Positions 13,985-22,865 of a stretch of DNA of 64,000 nucleotides are shown one piece after another (position 1 is the first letter of the stretch; every line of letters begins with the position of its first letter). The notes beneath the pieces were generated by a model. The model ran no database searches. It was not told where the DNA came from and worked only from the letters and a program-made list of their open reading frames with translations. This DNA is from Winogradskyella sp. (GTDB lineage: Bacteria; Bacteroidota; Bacteroidia; Flavobacteriales; Flavobacteriaceae). The stretch lies in the NCBI RefSeq assembly GCF_013213835.1, contig NZ_JABSSU010000006.1, positions 1 to 64,000 of the forward strand, in the 5' to 3' direction. Made by a program: the position numbers and the translations under genes.

Positions 13985-15178
13985 ATGCCTGGATTTGAAT
14001 TATTCGGTGATCTTGAACGCAAAGAAGTTAATGATGTTTTAGATAATGGTGTTTTAATGCGTTATGGCTTTGATGCCATGAGAAAAGGGCATTGGAAAGC
14101 CAAAGAGCTTGAGTCTGAACTTTCAAAAGTATTTAATTCAAAACATGTACAACTTGTATCGAGTGGAACAGCGGCAGTTTCTGTTGCTTTGGCCTCTGCT
14201 GGCATTGGAGCTGGAGATGAAGTCATAATGCCGACATTTACGTTTGTTGCTAGTTTTGAAGCAATAATGATGTTAGGTGCTATCCCAGTACTTGTAGATA
14301 TTGACGACACATTGACTTTAGATCCTGAGGCTGTTAAAAACGCAATCACCTCTAAAACTAAAGCTGTTATGGTTGTCCAAATGTGCGGAAGCATGGGGAA
14401 TATGGATGCTTTAAGAAGTATTTGCGACAAACACAATTTGGTATTTGTTGAAGACGCTTGCCAAGCTATTGGTGGCTCTTACAAAGGCAAAGCACTTGGC
14501 AGTATTGCCGATGTTGGGTGTTTTTCTTTCGATTTTGTTAAAACTATCACTTGTGGAGAAGGAGGAGCTGTAGTGACTAACAATGAAAATTACTATACCA
14601 ACGCAGATCATTATTCAGATCATGGGCATGACCATATTGGTAAAGATAGAGGTGCCGAAACACATCCTAATTTAGGTTATAATTTTAGAATTTCTGAATT
14701 AAATGCAGCGGTAGGTTTGGCTCAGGTGAAACGATTGCCAGAATTTATAGAAATACAGAAAAAGAATTATTCAATTATTAGAGAATCTTTATCAGAGATA
14801 CAAGATGTGACCTTTAGAACTGTGCCAGATGGTGGAGTAGAAAGTTATGCTTTTCTAAATTTCTTTTTACCAGATTTAGAAAAAGCACGTAAAGTCTCTG
14901 AAGCATTTAAAACTAATGGTATTGATGCCTGTTTTCATTACTACGATAATAATTGGCATTACATAAGAAAATGGGATCATCTTAAAGATCTCAAATCATT
15001 ATATCCTATTTCAAAAGAGGTTAAGGAAGGGATTGAGTATCTCAAAACAAAATCTTTTGAACAATCTGACTATCATATTGCCAGAAATATTTCTTGTCTC
15101 ATTAAATTATCTTGGACAGAAGATGAAGTCAAAGAGCGAGCAAATAAAATGGCAGAATTAATTAAATCAATTATATAA
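13985..15178 (+). CDS. kdnA: PLP-dependent DegT/DnrJ/EryC1 aminotransferase, KdnA-like
   Basis: A 397-aa sugar aminotransferase with the PLP-lysine at K186 (SFDFVKTITCGEGGAV) and SSGTAA near 59. The opening MPGFELFG and the segment HGHDHIGKDRGAE strongly resemble Shewanella KdnA. That enzyme transfers an amino group to 8-oxo-Kdo to make 8-amino-Kdo in lipopolysaccharide. KdnB, the oxidase that prepares the substrate, is not next to it. The next gene starts 17 bp downstream, so the two may be co-transcribed. If correct, this strain builds Kdo8N-type inner core. The family is certain; the exact substrate is less so. Confidence 0.75.
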   Translation: MPGFELFGDLERKEVNDVLDNGVLMRYGFDAMRKGHWKAKELESELSKVFNSKHVQLVSSGTAAVSVALASAGIGAGDEVIMPTFTFVASFEAIMMLGAIPVLVDIDDTLTLDPEAVKNAITSKTKAVMVVQMCGSMGNMDALRSICDKHNLVFVEDACQAIGGSYKGKALGSIADVGCFSFDFVKTITCGEGGAVVTNNENYYTNADHYSDHGHDHIGKDRGAETHPNLGYNFRISELNAAVGLAQVKRLPEFIEIQKKNYSIIRESLSEIQDVTFRTVPDGGVESYAFLNFFLPDLEKARKVSEAFKTNGIDACFHYYDNNWHYIRKWDHLKDLKSLYPISKEVKEGIEYLKTKSFEQSDYHIARNISCLIKLSWTEDEVKERANKMAELIKSII

Positions 15179-15195
15179 TATTAACATCTTAATTT

Positions 15196-18100
15196 ATGAA
15201 AAAGGTAATTTTTATAATTACAGCTTTCATGGCATTAACAGTATGTCATGCCCAAAAGGATTATTCCAAATTTTGGGATCAACTTTTATCAAACAATAGA
15301 TTAAAAGCCACCAAGACTTTAAACGGAATAAAATCTGCCGATATTGAATGGTTGTTGGCCAATGAAATTCTTAAGAATGAAAAAGGAAAGATTAATCCTG
15401 ATAAAAGATTCTTAAAAGAGTTCTTATCAAAACCAGATTTTGAGAATTACCTCTATGCATTTTGGAATAAATCTTTTTTATTTCAAGATTATATAGATGA
15501 AGGTTTTAATAATGATATTCGTCATGCCATTGATGCTATCACGAAGCAAGGTGTGAAACATCCAGACTTGATTGATGCAATATTATACATTAACGCTGTT
15601 TCTGCGAGAAACAATAACGATTGGGATACTTATTACGAGCTAAATACTAAAATTAATGCCATTAGAGATTGGCAATATTGTGGCAGCTTCGAAAACTTAA
15701 ATGAAAGTGGTTTAGACAAAATTTACGAACCAGAGAGTGTTGCAGACGATACAGTTTTATTTGATGCAAGAAGTAATGGTTCTATAGGCTGGTATGAAGG
15801 TGTAAATAAAAATGAAGCTTATCAATTTTACTCACATCACAATGAATATGGTTCTGGAGTTAATTATGCTCAAACGTTTGTGACATCACCAGTAGATCAG
15901 CGTGTTATTGTACGTGTAGGATGTGGTTCAGCATTTAAGTTGTTTTTAAATGATGTAGAAGTGTATGTAAATGATGACGATGTTACAACAGAACTCAATG
16001 CTTATGAAGTTTTGGTCAACCTGCCAAAAGGGACTAACCGATTACTAATTAAAACTGCAGAGAGTAATTCAACCTCATATTTTTTATTGTCATTAACCGA
16101 TGAAAATAAAAAAGCTCTAAGTAATTTAACAATTTCTGAAAAACCTGTTAGCTATAACCAATCTTCGCTAGAGGCATTAGATCCTATTGAAAAAGAAAAT
16201 GATTTTGTAGCATTCTTTAAATCTAAAATTAAGGAAGATTCGAAGAACTTTTTATACCATTACGCTTTATATCACAGTTATATCAGAAATTCAAAGTATG
16301 AAGAGGCACGAAATGTAATTATGCCTTTTTATAAGGACTATCCTAAAAGTTCGTTTCTAAGAGGTGCTTTAATAACCACTTACAATTTAGAGAAAGATTA
16401 CACATCTTCTAAAGAACTTAGAGAGAATATTGAGCGAGACGATTCTGAGTACTACTTACCTATATTAAATAAACTTGACGATTATTCAGAACTTTCTAGA
16501 ATGAGTATGGACGAGTTTGATGAATATATAGTAAAATTAAAAAATGCCTTCGATTCGCAAACAATTAAGGTGGCGGCAGATTTTATCTCTTATGCAAGAA
16601 AAGAAGATATAAATGGTATAAAGAACACCTTAGAGAAGTTAAATGCAATATCTGAGAAAAATGGTAGTCTTAATATTAGATTGAAGTATGTGCCATTATT
16701 TGATCAAATTTTTCAAGATCAAGATAGAACCATCCGTTTATTAGAGGAAATTGTTGATAATAACTTTAGTATCAATGCTGAAAACAAATTAATTAGATAT
16801 TACGAGGATAAGAATCAGAAAAACAAGGTTTTAAAGATGATCGTTAAGGATTATGAAGATCTTGAGTATGATAACTATTACATAGAGCGTATTGTAGATA
16901 AATATGTTGAGTATCAGAAATATGCAAAGGCACTACCATATGTAGACAGAATGTTGCAAAACTATCCATATAGTTTTACAACTATGGAACTTAAAGGTGA
17001 TATCCTAAAGCAATTAGGTAGAACCGATGAAGCATTAAAATTTTACCAATCTTCTTTAAATCATAATAGTGGTGATTCAAAACTTAGAAAAAAGATTAAT
17101 GATATCACTAAAAAAGCAAACCTTATAAATGAATTAGTTGAAGAGGAAGCTTATGATTATATAGAAGCTAATAGAAATAAAATTACCACTAATAATTATG
17201 GATTTAATATTCTTTTAGATGATAGTAACATAGAGATTTTTGAAGAAGGTGGCTTTAAGTACAGGTATGTATATATATACGAAGTAACTTCTAATAACGG
17301 TATTGAAACATTTAAGGAATATAATTTAGGGCTAAGTGGATCTTATAATTTTTTAAAGTCTGAACTTGTAAAACCAGACGGAAGTATTGTTCCTGCAGAT
17401 AGAAGTGGATCTAATTTGGTGTTTAACGATATAAGCATTGGTGACGTTGTTTATATAGATTACGAAGGAATTGTATCAACGACCGGAAGATTTTACAAAG
17501 ATATTTCAGATAATATTCAAGTTGGTTCATTCCATCCAACTGTACTTACAAACGTTGATATTTTAGTACCAAAAGCGAATAAGTTATTTTACAAATTTGT
17601 AAATGGTGATGTGGCGCCTAAAATTGAAGATAAAGGCGAATATGAGCTTTATACTTGGAATATTGAAAACGCAAAAACTTTAGAGTATGCTGAAGATTAT
17701 ATGCCTAACTCAGTAGACCATGTTGCATACTTACACTTTAATACTATAAAAGAGTGGAATGATATAGCAATTTGGTACTCTGATTTAGTGAGATCAAGAA
17801 TTGAGATTAATACTAAAGTAGAGGAGGAGTTCAATAAATTGTTTCCAAACGGTTATAAAGGTTTAAGTGATGATGAGAAAGCGAAAACTATATATAACTA
17901 CGTTACCTCCGAATTTAATTACAGCTATGTGAGTTTTAGACAAAGTGGTTTTATTCCTCAAAAGCCAGCTAAAACAATTAATACAGGACTTGGAGACTGT
18001 AAAGATTTTTCAACACTGTTTGTAACCTTAGCTAAAATGGCAGAATTAGAGTCTAATTTGGTATTAATTTTAACTTCAGACTATGGAAGAAATAGTCTAG

Positions 18101-18951
18101 TTCTTCCTAGTACAGACTTTAATCATTGTATTGTAAAAGTAATGATAGATGGCAAGCCTCAATTCATGGAGCTTACGAGTAAGTATCTACCATATAAGAC
18201 TCTACCAACTAGTTTAAGAGGTGCTACAGCTTTAGAAATTCCTTTTGATTCCGAAAAAATATCAACTAAATACCAGTTAAAACACCTTGATAATGTGTCA
18301 AGAAAAAAATCATTAATAGATAATGATGTTGTTATCAATGTTACAAAAGATAATTTAAACTTAGATATTACAACGCATGTAAAGGGTCATAATGTGTCTT
18401 ACTATAATGAGGTGTTTAGTGAGCCAAATGAGGAAGTTATAAAAACTTCTATGACTGATGATTATAAAGGTAAACTTATAGACGATTTTACATTAAATGA
18501 GATTTCGGACTTTAAGAAATTAAATGACAGTTCAGAAGTATCATTTAAGTCTGATCTTACAATTAATAAGAAATTGAATGGTATTGGATCAATTAAAATT
18601 TTACAATTACCAATTTTAACGCATCCATATGAAAATTCTATTATTCAGTTAGAAGAAAGACAGTATCCTATTAATTACATTCAATATGAGAATGTAGATG
18701 CGTATAAGACGAAGTATACAATTGAACTTAAAGAAGGCGAATCTTTTGTAGAAGTACCAGAAAGTAAGAACTTTAAATTTAAGAATCATTCATATTCCAT
18801 CAATTATGATTTAGCAAAGCCTAATAAACTAATGGTAAGTATTGAAGCAAATACACCAAGTGATGATGTTATGCCAGAAGATTATATAGACTACAAAACC
18901 TACGTAAAAAGTATTTTGGACTCAGAATTAGAGTATATAGGTTTTAAATAG
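15196..18951 (+). CDS. Secreted TPR protein with DUF3857 and transglutaminase-like domains
   Basis: A 1251-aa protein with a signal peptide (MKKVIFIITAFMALTVCHAQ, cleavage after Ala19). The middle (about 330-660) is TPR-like helical repeats. A DUF3857 beta domain follows (around 690-890, with LVKPDGSIVPADRSGSNLVF). The transglutaminase-like fold has catalytic Cys in GLGDCKDFSTL and His in FNHCIV; the usual third Asp appears as Glu in QFMELTSK. Proteins with this layout are common in Bacteroidota and lie in the periplasm or outer membrane. Their substrate is unknown. The gene is 17 bp after kdnA and ends at a strong terminator. Confidence 0.8.
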   Translation: MKKVIFIITAFMALTVCHAQKDYSKFWDQLLSNNRLKATKTLNGIKSADIEWLLANEILKNEKGKINPDKRFLKEFLSKPDFENYLYAFWNKSFLFQDYIDEGFNNDIRHAIDAITKQGVKHPDLIDAILYINAVSARNNNDWDTYYELNTKINAIRDWQYCGSFENLNESGLDKIYEPESVADDTVLFDARSNGSIGWYEGVNKNEAYQFYSHHNEYGSGVNYAQTFVTSPVDQRVIVRVGCGSAFKLFLNDVEVYVNDDDVTTELNAYEVLVNLPKGTNRLLIKTAESNSTSYFLLSLTDENKKALSNLTISEKPVSYNQSSLEALDPIEKENDFVAFFKSKIKEDSKNFLYHYALYHSYIRNSKYEEARNVIMPFYKDYPKSSFLRGALITTYNLEKDYTSSKELRENIERDDSEYYLPILNKLDDYSELSRMSMDEFDEYIVKLKNAFDSQTIKVAADFISYARKEDINGIKNTLEKLNAISEKNGSLNIRLKYVPLFDQIFQDQDRTIRLLEEIVDNNFSINAENKLIRYYEDKNQKNKVLKMIVKDYEDLEYDNYYIERIVDKYVEYQKYAKALPYVDRMLQNYPYSFTTMELKGDILKQLGRTDEALKFYQSSLNHNSGDSKLRKKINDITKKANLINELVEEEAYDYIEANRNKITTNNYGFNILLDDSNIEIFEEGGFKYRYVYIYEVTSNNGIETFKEYNLGLSGSYNFLKSELVKPDGSIVPADRSGSNLVFNDISIGDVVYIDYEGIVSTTGRFYKDISDNIQVGSFHPTVLTNVDILVPKANKLFYKFVNGDVAPKIEDKGEYELYTWNIENAKTLEYAEDYMPNSVDHVAYLHFNTIKEWNDIAIWYSDLVRSRIEINTKVEEEFNKLFPNGYKGLSDDEKAKTIYNYVTSEFNYSYVSFRQSGFIPQKPAKTINTGLGDCKDFSTLFVTLAKMAELESNLVLILTSDYGRNSLVLPSTDFNHCIVKVMIDGKPQFMELTSKYLPYKTLPTSLRGATALEIPFDSEKISTKYQLKHLDNVSRKKSLIDNDVVINVTKDNLNLDITTHVKGHNVSYYNEVFSEPNEEVIKTSMTDDYKGKLIDDFTLNEISDFKKLNDSSEVSFKSDLTINKKLNGIGSIKILQLPILTHPYENSIIQLEERQYPINYIQYENVDAYKTKYTIELKEGESFVEVPESKNFKFKNHSYSINYDLAKPNKLMVSIEANTPSDDVMPEDYIDYKTYVKSILDSELEYIGFK

Positions 18952-18971
18952 ATCTCAGTATTCATAGAATT

Positions 18972-19013
18972 AAAAACACCAATATTCTAATTTGAATATT
19001 GGTGTTTTTTTTA
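18972..19013. terminator. Strong bidirectional terminator
   Basis: A perfect 16-bp stem (18972-18987 with 18994-19009, core ACACCAATATTC) with a 6-nt loop and T-runs on both strands, between the converging TPR/transglutaminase gene and ribB. Confidence 0.9.
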
Positions 19014-19034
19014 TTGTTAATGATTGTCTACTGA

Positions 19035-20183
19035 CTAATAATTAATATAGTCTACAATTTCTAAACCATAGCCTATCATACCAACACGTTTGGTTTGTAA
19101 TGAGTTGGAGATTAGCTTTAGCTTACTAATTTTAAGGTCGTGTAAAATTTGAGCACCTATACCGAAGTCCTTAGAATCCATTGAGATTCTAGGTGCTTTA
19201 ATTAGCTCACCATCTTTTTGGTTTTCCTTTAAAACCTCTAGACGCGATAGTAAATTCATAGACTGTGCTTGTTGGTTAATAAAGATGATGGCACCTTTGC
19301 CTTCATCATTTATAACCTTAAACATATCATCTAATTTTTGGTCGGCGTTGTTAGTAAGTGTGCCAAGTATGTCGTTATTAACAAGTGTGGCATTAACACG
19401 AGTAAGTACCGTTTCGTCAGATTTCCAATTACCCTTAGTTAATGCAATATGTACTTGATTATTTGTGGTTTGTAAATAGGCCCTAAGTCTAAATTTACCG
19501 AATCTTGTTTCTATATCAAAGTCTTCTTTCTTTTCAATAAGTGAGTCGTATTCCATACGGTAAGCCACTAGGTCTTCAATAGAAACAATTTTTAGATCAA
19601 ATTTCTTAGCAACTTCCATAAGTTGAGGAAGACGAGCCATTGTGCCATCTTCATTCATGATTTCTACAATAACACCAGCAGGTTCAAAACCAGCCAAACG
19701 TGCAAAATCAATAGCCGCTTCTGTATGTCCAGTACGTCTTAGTACGCCACCTTCTTTTGCAATCAATGGAAATATATGACCTGGTCTACCCAACTCAAAA
19801 GGTCTAGTGTCCTTCGCAACTAGTGCTTTTATAGTTTTTGCTCTATCACTAGCTGAAATACCGGTACTGACACCATTTCCGCGCAAATCAACTGACACAG
19901 TAAATGCTGTTTCCATAGGATCAGTGTTGTTTCTTACCATCATGTTGAGTTCTAGTTCTTCACAACGATGCTCAGTGAGTGGTGCACAGATAAGTCCTCG
20001 ACCATGAGTAGCCATAAAGTTTATCATTTCTGGTGTCACCATCTCTGCTGCGGCCAAAAAATCACCTTCATTTTCACGGTTTTCATCATCAACAACAATA
20101 ATAACTTTGCCTTGGCGAATATCTTCTATAGCTTCTTCAATAGTATGAAGCTTTGTTTCAGAAGAAACAGAATTTGTAGTCAT
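19035..20183 (-). CDS. ribB: 3,4-dihydroxy-2-butanone-4-phosphate synthase with degenerate GTP cyclohydrolase II domain
   Basis: A 382-aa protein. The N-terminal domain (about 10-210) is RibB and makes the four-carbon unit of riboflavin from ribulose 5-phosphate. RENEGD (36-41), RPGHIFPL (133-140) and TGHTEAA (151-157) are intact. The C-terminal domain (about 225-382) follows the RibA fold but lacks the three zinc cysteines: the ECLTGD...RCDCG region reads VNATLVNNDILGTLTNN (263-279). The catalytic RQEGR region reads NQQAQ (303-307). GTP cyclohydrolase activity is therefore unlikely, and another ribA is needed. It has its own TATCTTTG promoter element and follows the ftsK-lolA-lptFG operon. 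Confidence 0.92.
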   Translation of the reverse strand: MTTNSVSSETKLHTIEEAIEDIRQGKVIIVVDDENRENEGDFLAAAEMVTPEMINFMATHGRGLICAPLTEHRCEELELNMMVRNNTDPMETAFTVSVDLRGNGVSTGISASDRAKTIKALVAKDTRPFELGRPGHIFPLIAKEGGVLRRTGHTEAAIDFARLAGFEPAGVIVEIMNEDGTMARLPQLMEVAKKFDLKIVSIEDLVAYRMEYDSLIEKKEDFDIETRFGKFRLRAYLQTTNNQVHIALTKGNWKSDETVLTRVNATLVNNDILGTLTNNADQKLDDMFKVINDEGKGAIIFINQQAQSMNLLSRLEVLKENQKDGELIKAPRISMDSKDFGIGAQILHDLKISKLKLISNSLQTKRVGMIGYGLEIVDYINY

Positions 20184-20203
20184 GGTCCTAAATTTTAGTT
20201 CCG

Positions 20204-20211
20204 CAAAGATA
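20204..20211 (-). promoter_or_regulatory. -7 element TATCTTTG of ribB
   Basis: The minus strand reads TATCTTTG, 20 bp before the ribB ATG, with a TTG 22 bp further upstream. It overlaps the space just before the end of the LptF/G gene, so ribB can be transcribed on its own. Confidence 0.5.
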
Positions 20212-20214
20212 CGC

Positions 20215-22200
20215 TTATTTTATGTTCTGAATGCAACTTTGGTAGAAGTCGTCTTGTATCTTATTTCTAAATACAATGTATTTAAAAGGATATAAAGGAA
20301 GTGTAAGAATTAAAATAATAGGATTGATTCTTTTATTCTTCTGTCCGATGGTAATATAAAACTTAGAATAAATGAAAGCATCTACAATAACATATATAGT
20401 AAAAAATATAAAAGCTATTATACTTAAGCTTAATGAGGCATCAGCTAATTCGGGAAGTTTATTGTTTTTAAAAACAAAGTGTAAAACAAGCAATACAACC
20501 GCAATACAATAACTCACTAAGCTCGTTTTAGAATAGTCCTTATAGTCCTTTAAAAGTTTTTTTCCCTTTATAAGATTGTCAGGCACCTCTAATCCTTCGT
20601 TCTTTAATGTTTCTAAAGTGATATTTTGACTGAGTAAAGTGTGTAATGCAACTTTTTTAGGCTTTTTATCTAAATCAAATTCACCTTGACGCTTTACGAC
20701 ATTAACAAGTTCTTCTATTGAATAGCGTTTGTAATAATTATACGATTTAGTTTCGCTCTCAGATAAACGTAATTTGTTTTTTGAAGCAAATAAACGCTTA
20801 ATTGGCACAGTAATCGCATCAAAATTAAAAACACCTTTATCATTGGTGGCTCTGGTTGTTAAATAAATACTTAAAGGAAACATTACCGCAGTAGATAACC
20901 AAGACCCAATTATTGGGCTGAAGCTGCCTTTTTCGGCACTATTCTTTGAAAAAATTCCAAAAAAATGATAAGTTAAAAATAAGACTATCGCAATTACAAT
21001 TGGAAGACCTAACCCACCTTTTCGTATTAAGGCACCAAGTGGTGCCCCAACAAAAAATAAAATGATACAAGCAAATGCTAAAACAAATTTGTCATGCATT
21101 GCTATGATATGTTTATTTAATCTAATAGCTTTCTTTTCGAAGTTCTTCTTATTTGAATTTATGATCTGATCTGTACTGTTCACTGAATTCAGTGCCAAGC
21201 TTAATATTTGAATTTTTTGACGCAAATTGAATAATTCCAAGACTTCACCGTCAAAAACAGAATCCTTCGTTTTTTTAGGTTCAATATTTTTATTTAATGA
21301 AGGAAATGTACTTCTATTAAACAAGGTTGTGCCGAACGAAGTGTAGTCTTGTGTACGTTCAGTTTTTAAACTATCAATAGTATATGCTAATCGATCTACA
21401 GACAGCATACTATGTCGATCTTTATAATTTTTCTCTTCAAGATCTTCTGTACTTAAAATTTCTAAATCAACATTAAAGGTATAGTTGTCAAAATAACTTT
21501 TAGCATGAGGTCTGTTTTTATTCTTTCTTACATCTTGACTTAGAATTTCTTCGTAATAATTTCCATTACTCAGTTTTAGCTGCAATATGTTAGAATCCTC
21601 GCTACTTTTTAATTCACCCTTCTCAGCAACAATTACCTTATAATTACCTCTTCTGGTAGAATTCTTATCATGTATGATTACACCTTCAAGATATTGGCCT
21701 CTGTCACCAGATTTTTTATTTACTTTAATGTTGATGTTACCAATTTCGTTGAACTGACCTTCAGCAATAGCTAACGCAGGCTTTACTTTAGCGATATTAC
21801 GTCTTAAATTGTAAAAATTATATTCGCCCCAAGGAATAACATTATTGGCAAAGAAAAAACAAGCGATACCTAGTCCAACAATAAAAACACTCAGACTACG
21901 CATGGCACGTTGTAATGAAATACCTGTGGATTTCATGGCGGCGAACTCATAGTTCTCGGCAAAATTTCCGAACACCATTATCGAAGATAAAAGCACTGTA
22001 AGCGGCACAACCAAAGGAATAAGCTTTGGCATGTAGTAGATGATAAACTTTGCCGTTACTGTAATGTCTAAATCTTTCCCTGCAAGCTCAGATATGTAAA
22101 GCCATACACCTTGTAACACAAAGATGAACATGAATATAATAAAGACGCTAAAAAACGTCCTTAAGAATGTGATAAGAATGTACCTATCTAATATTTTCAC
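20215..22200 (-). CDS. LptF/LptG family LPS export permease, C-terminally extended
   Basis: A 661-aa inner-membrane protein. The N-terminal helices (MKILDRYILITFLRTFFSVF and following), a periplasmic beta-jellyroll-like middle (about 130-370) and helices near 380-450 (FACIILFFVGAPLGALIRKGG) match the YjgP/YjgQ family that moves lipopolysaccharide with LptB. The protein is almost twice the length of E. coli LptF. After about residue 480 it has a soluble segment and four more hydrophobic helices. Extended versions appear typical of Bacteroidota. It lies 5 bp after lolA, an envelope-biogenesis pairing. Confidence 0.88.
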   Translation of the reverse strand: MKILDRYILITFLRTFFSVFIIFMFIFVLQGVWLYISELAGKDLDITVTAKFIIYYMPKLIPLVVPLTVLLSSIMVFGNFAENYEFAAMKSTGISLQRAMRSLSVFIVGLGIACFFFANNVIPWGEYNFYNLRRNIAKVKPALAIAEGQFNEIGNINIKVNKKSGDRGQYLEGVIIHDKNSTRRGNYKVIVAEKGELKSSEDSNILQLKLSNGNYYEEILSQDVRKNKNRPHAKSYFDNYTFNVDLEILSTEDLEEKNYKDRHSMLSVDRLAYTIDSLKTERTQDYTSFGTTLFNRSTFPSLNKNIEPKKTKDSVFDGEVLELFNLRQKIQILSLALNSVNSTDQIINSNKKNFEKKAIRLNKHIIAMHDKFVLAFACIILFFVGAPLGALIRKGGLGLPIVIAIVLFLTYHFFGIFSKNSAEKGSFSPIIGSWLSTAVMFPLSIYLTTRATNDKGVFNFDAITVPIKRLFASKNKLRLSESETKSYNYYKRYSIEELVNVVKRQGEFDLDKKPKKVALHTLLSQNITLETLKNEGLEVPDNLIKGKKLLKDYKDYSKTSLVSYCIAVVLLVLHFVFKNNKLPELADASLSLSIIAFIFFTIYVIVDAFIYSKFYITIGQKNKRINPIILILTLPLYPFKYIVFRNKIQDDFYQSCIQNIK

Positions 22201-22205
22201 TAACC

Positions 22206-22847
22206 TTAATCTAATTTATTGATATAGTAATCACTGTATTTACTCTCGTCAAATGTAAATAAGGTTTTTGAAATAGGCTCGTCTGTTTTAAAAGAATTAA
22301 CTGTTAATGTGGTTTTAGTCCCATTACTACCAACTTCAATAAGGTTATAGATGTGCTTAGTTGTAGCGTCTATGCCTAATAAGATATATTTTATTTCAGA
22401 ATTGGTGTCAATAGGATTGAGTTTAACATATTGAATTTTTCTTCCTTTTACATTCTGAACAATATCCATTTTATAGGTGTATCCATCCTCATAAAAAGAT
22501 AACATATCATTTGGTGTAATAGTGTTTTCATCTTCTGTATTTTCTGATGAAATGGTAACTTCCTCATCTTCTGGACTAATCGTATACAATGTTTTACCAT
22601 CATAAATACGAGTAACCCCAAGAATATTCAATTTGTATTTTTCACCTTCTAAAACGACATCACCACGAGTAACTTGATTAATATTTTCACTAGCATTATT
22701 CAGTTCATATTTAAAATCGATGCTTATATTTTTATAACTTTTAATCTTAGTGCTTACCTCATTCAGTAACTTTTCAGCTTTAACATCATTTTGTGCAAAT
22801 ACTGTTAATCCAAGTGCAATAAATGTAATTACAAGTAATTTTTTCAT
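22206..22847 (-). CDS. lolA: LolA-like outer-membrane lipoprotein carrier
   Basis: A 213-aa periplasmic protein with a signal peptide (MKKLLVITFIALGLTVFAQ). The concave beta-sheet pattern of LolA is seen in DFKYEL, GDVVLEGEKYKLNILG, IYDGKTLYTISP and the C-terminal GTKTTLTVNSF...LFTFDESKY. It should shuttle lipoproteins from LolCDE across the periplasm. It lies between ftsK (18 bp) and lptFG (5 bp) in one operon. Sequence identity to proteobacterial LolA is low, as usual for the phylum. Confidence 0.82.
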   Translation of the reverse strand: MKKLLVITFIALGLTVFAQNDVKAEKLLNEVSTKIKSYKNISIDFKYELNNASENINQVTRGDVVLEGEKYKLNILGVTRIYDGKTLYTISPEDEEVTISSENTEDENTITPNDMLSFYEDGYTYKMDIVQNVKGRKIQYVKLNPIDTNSEIKYILLGIDATTKHIYNLIEVGSNGTKTTLTVNSFKTDEPISKTLFTFDESKYSDYYINKLD

Positions 22848-22865
22848 TTTCTTTATTCTGTACTA

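Noticed and set aside
14062..14611. Minus-strand ORFs inside the aminotransferase gene
   Set aside because: Shadow frames; the plus-strand enzyme has all family motifs.
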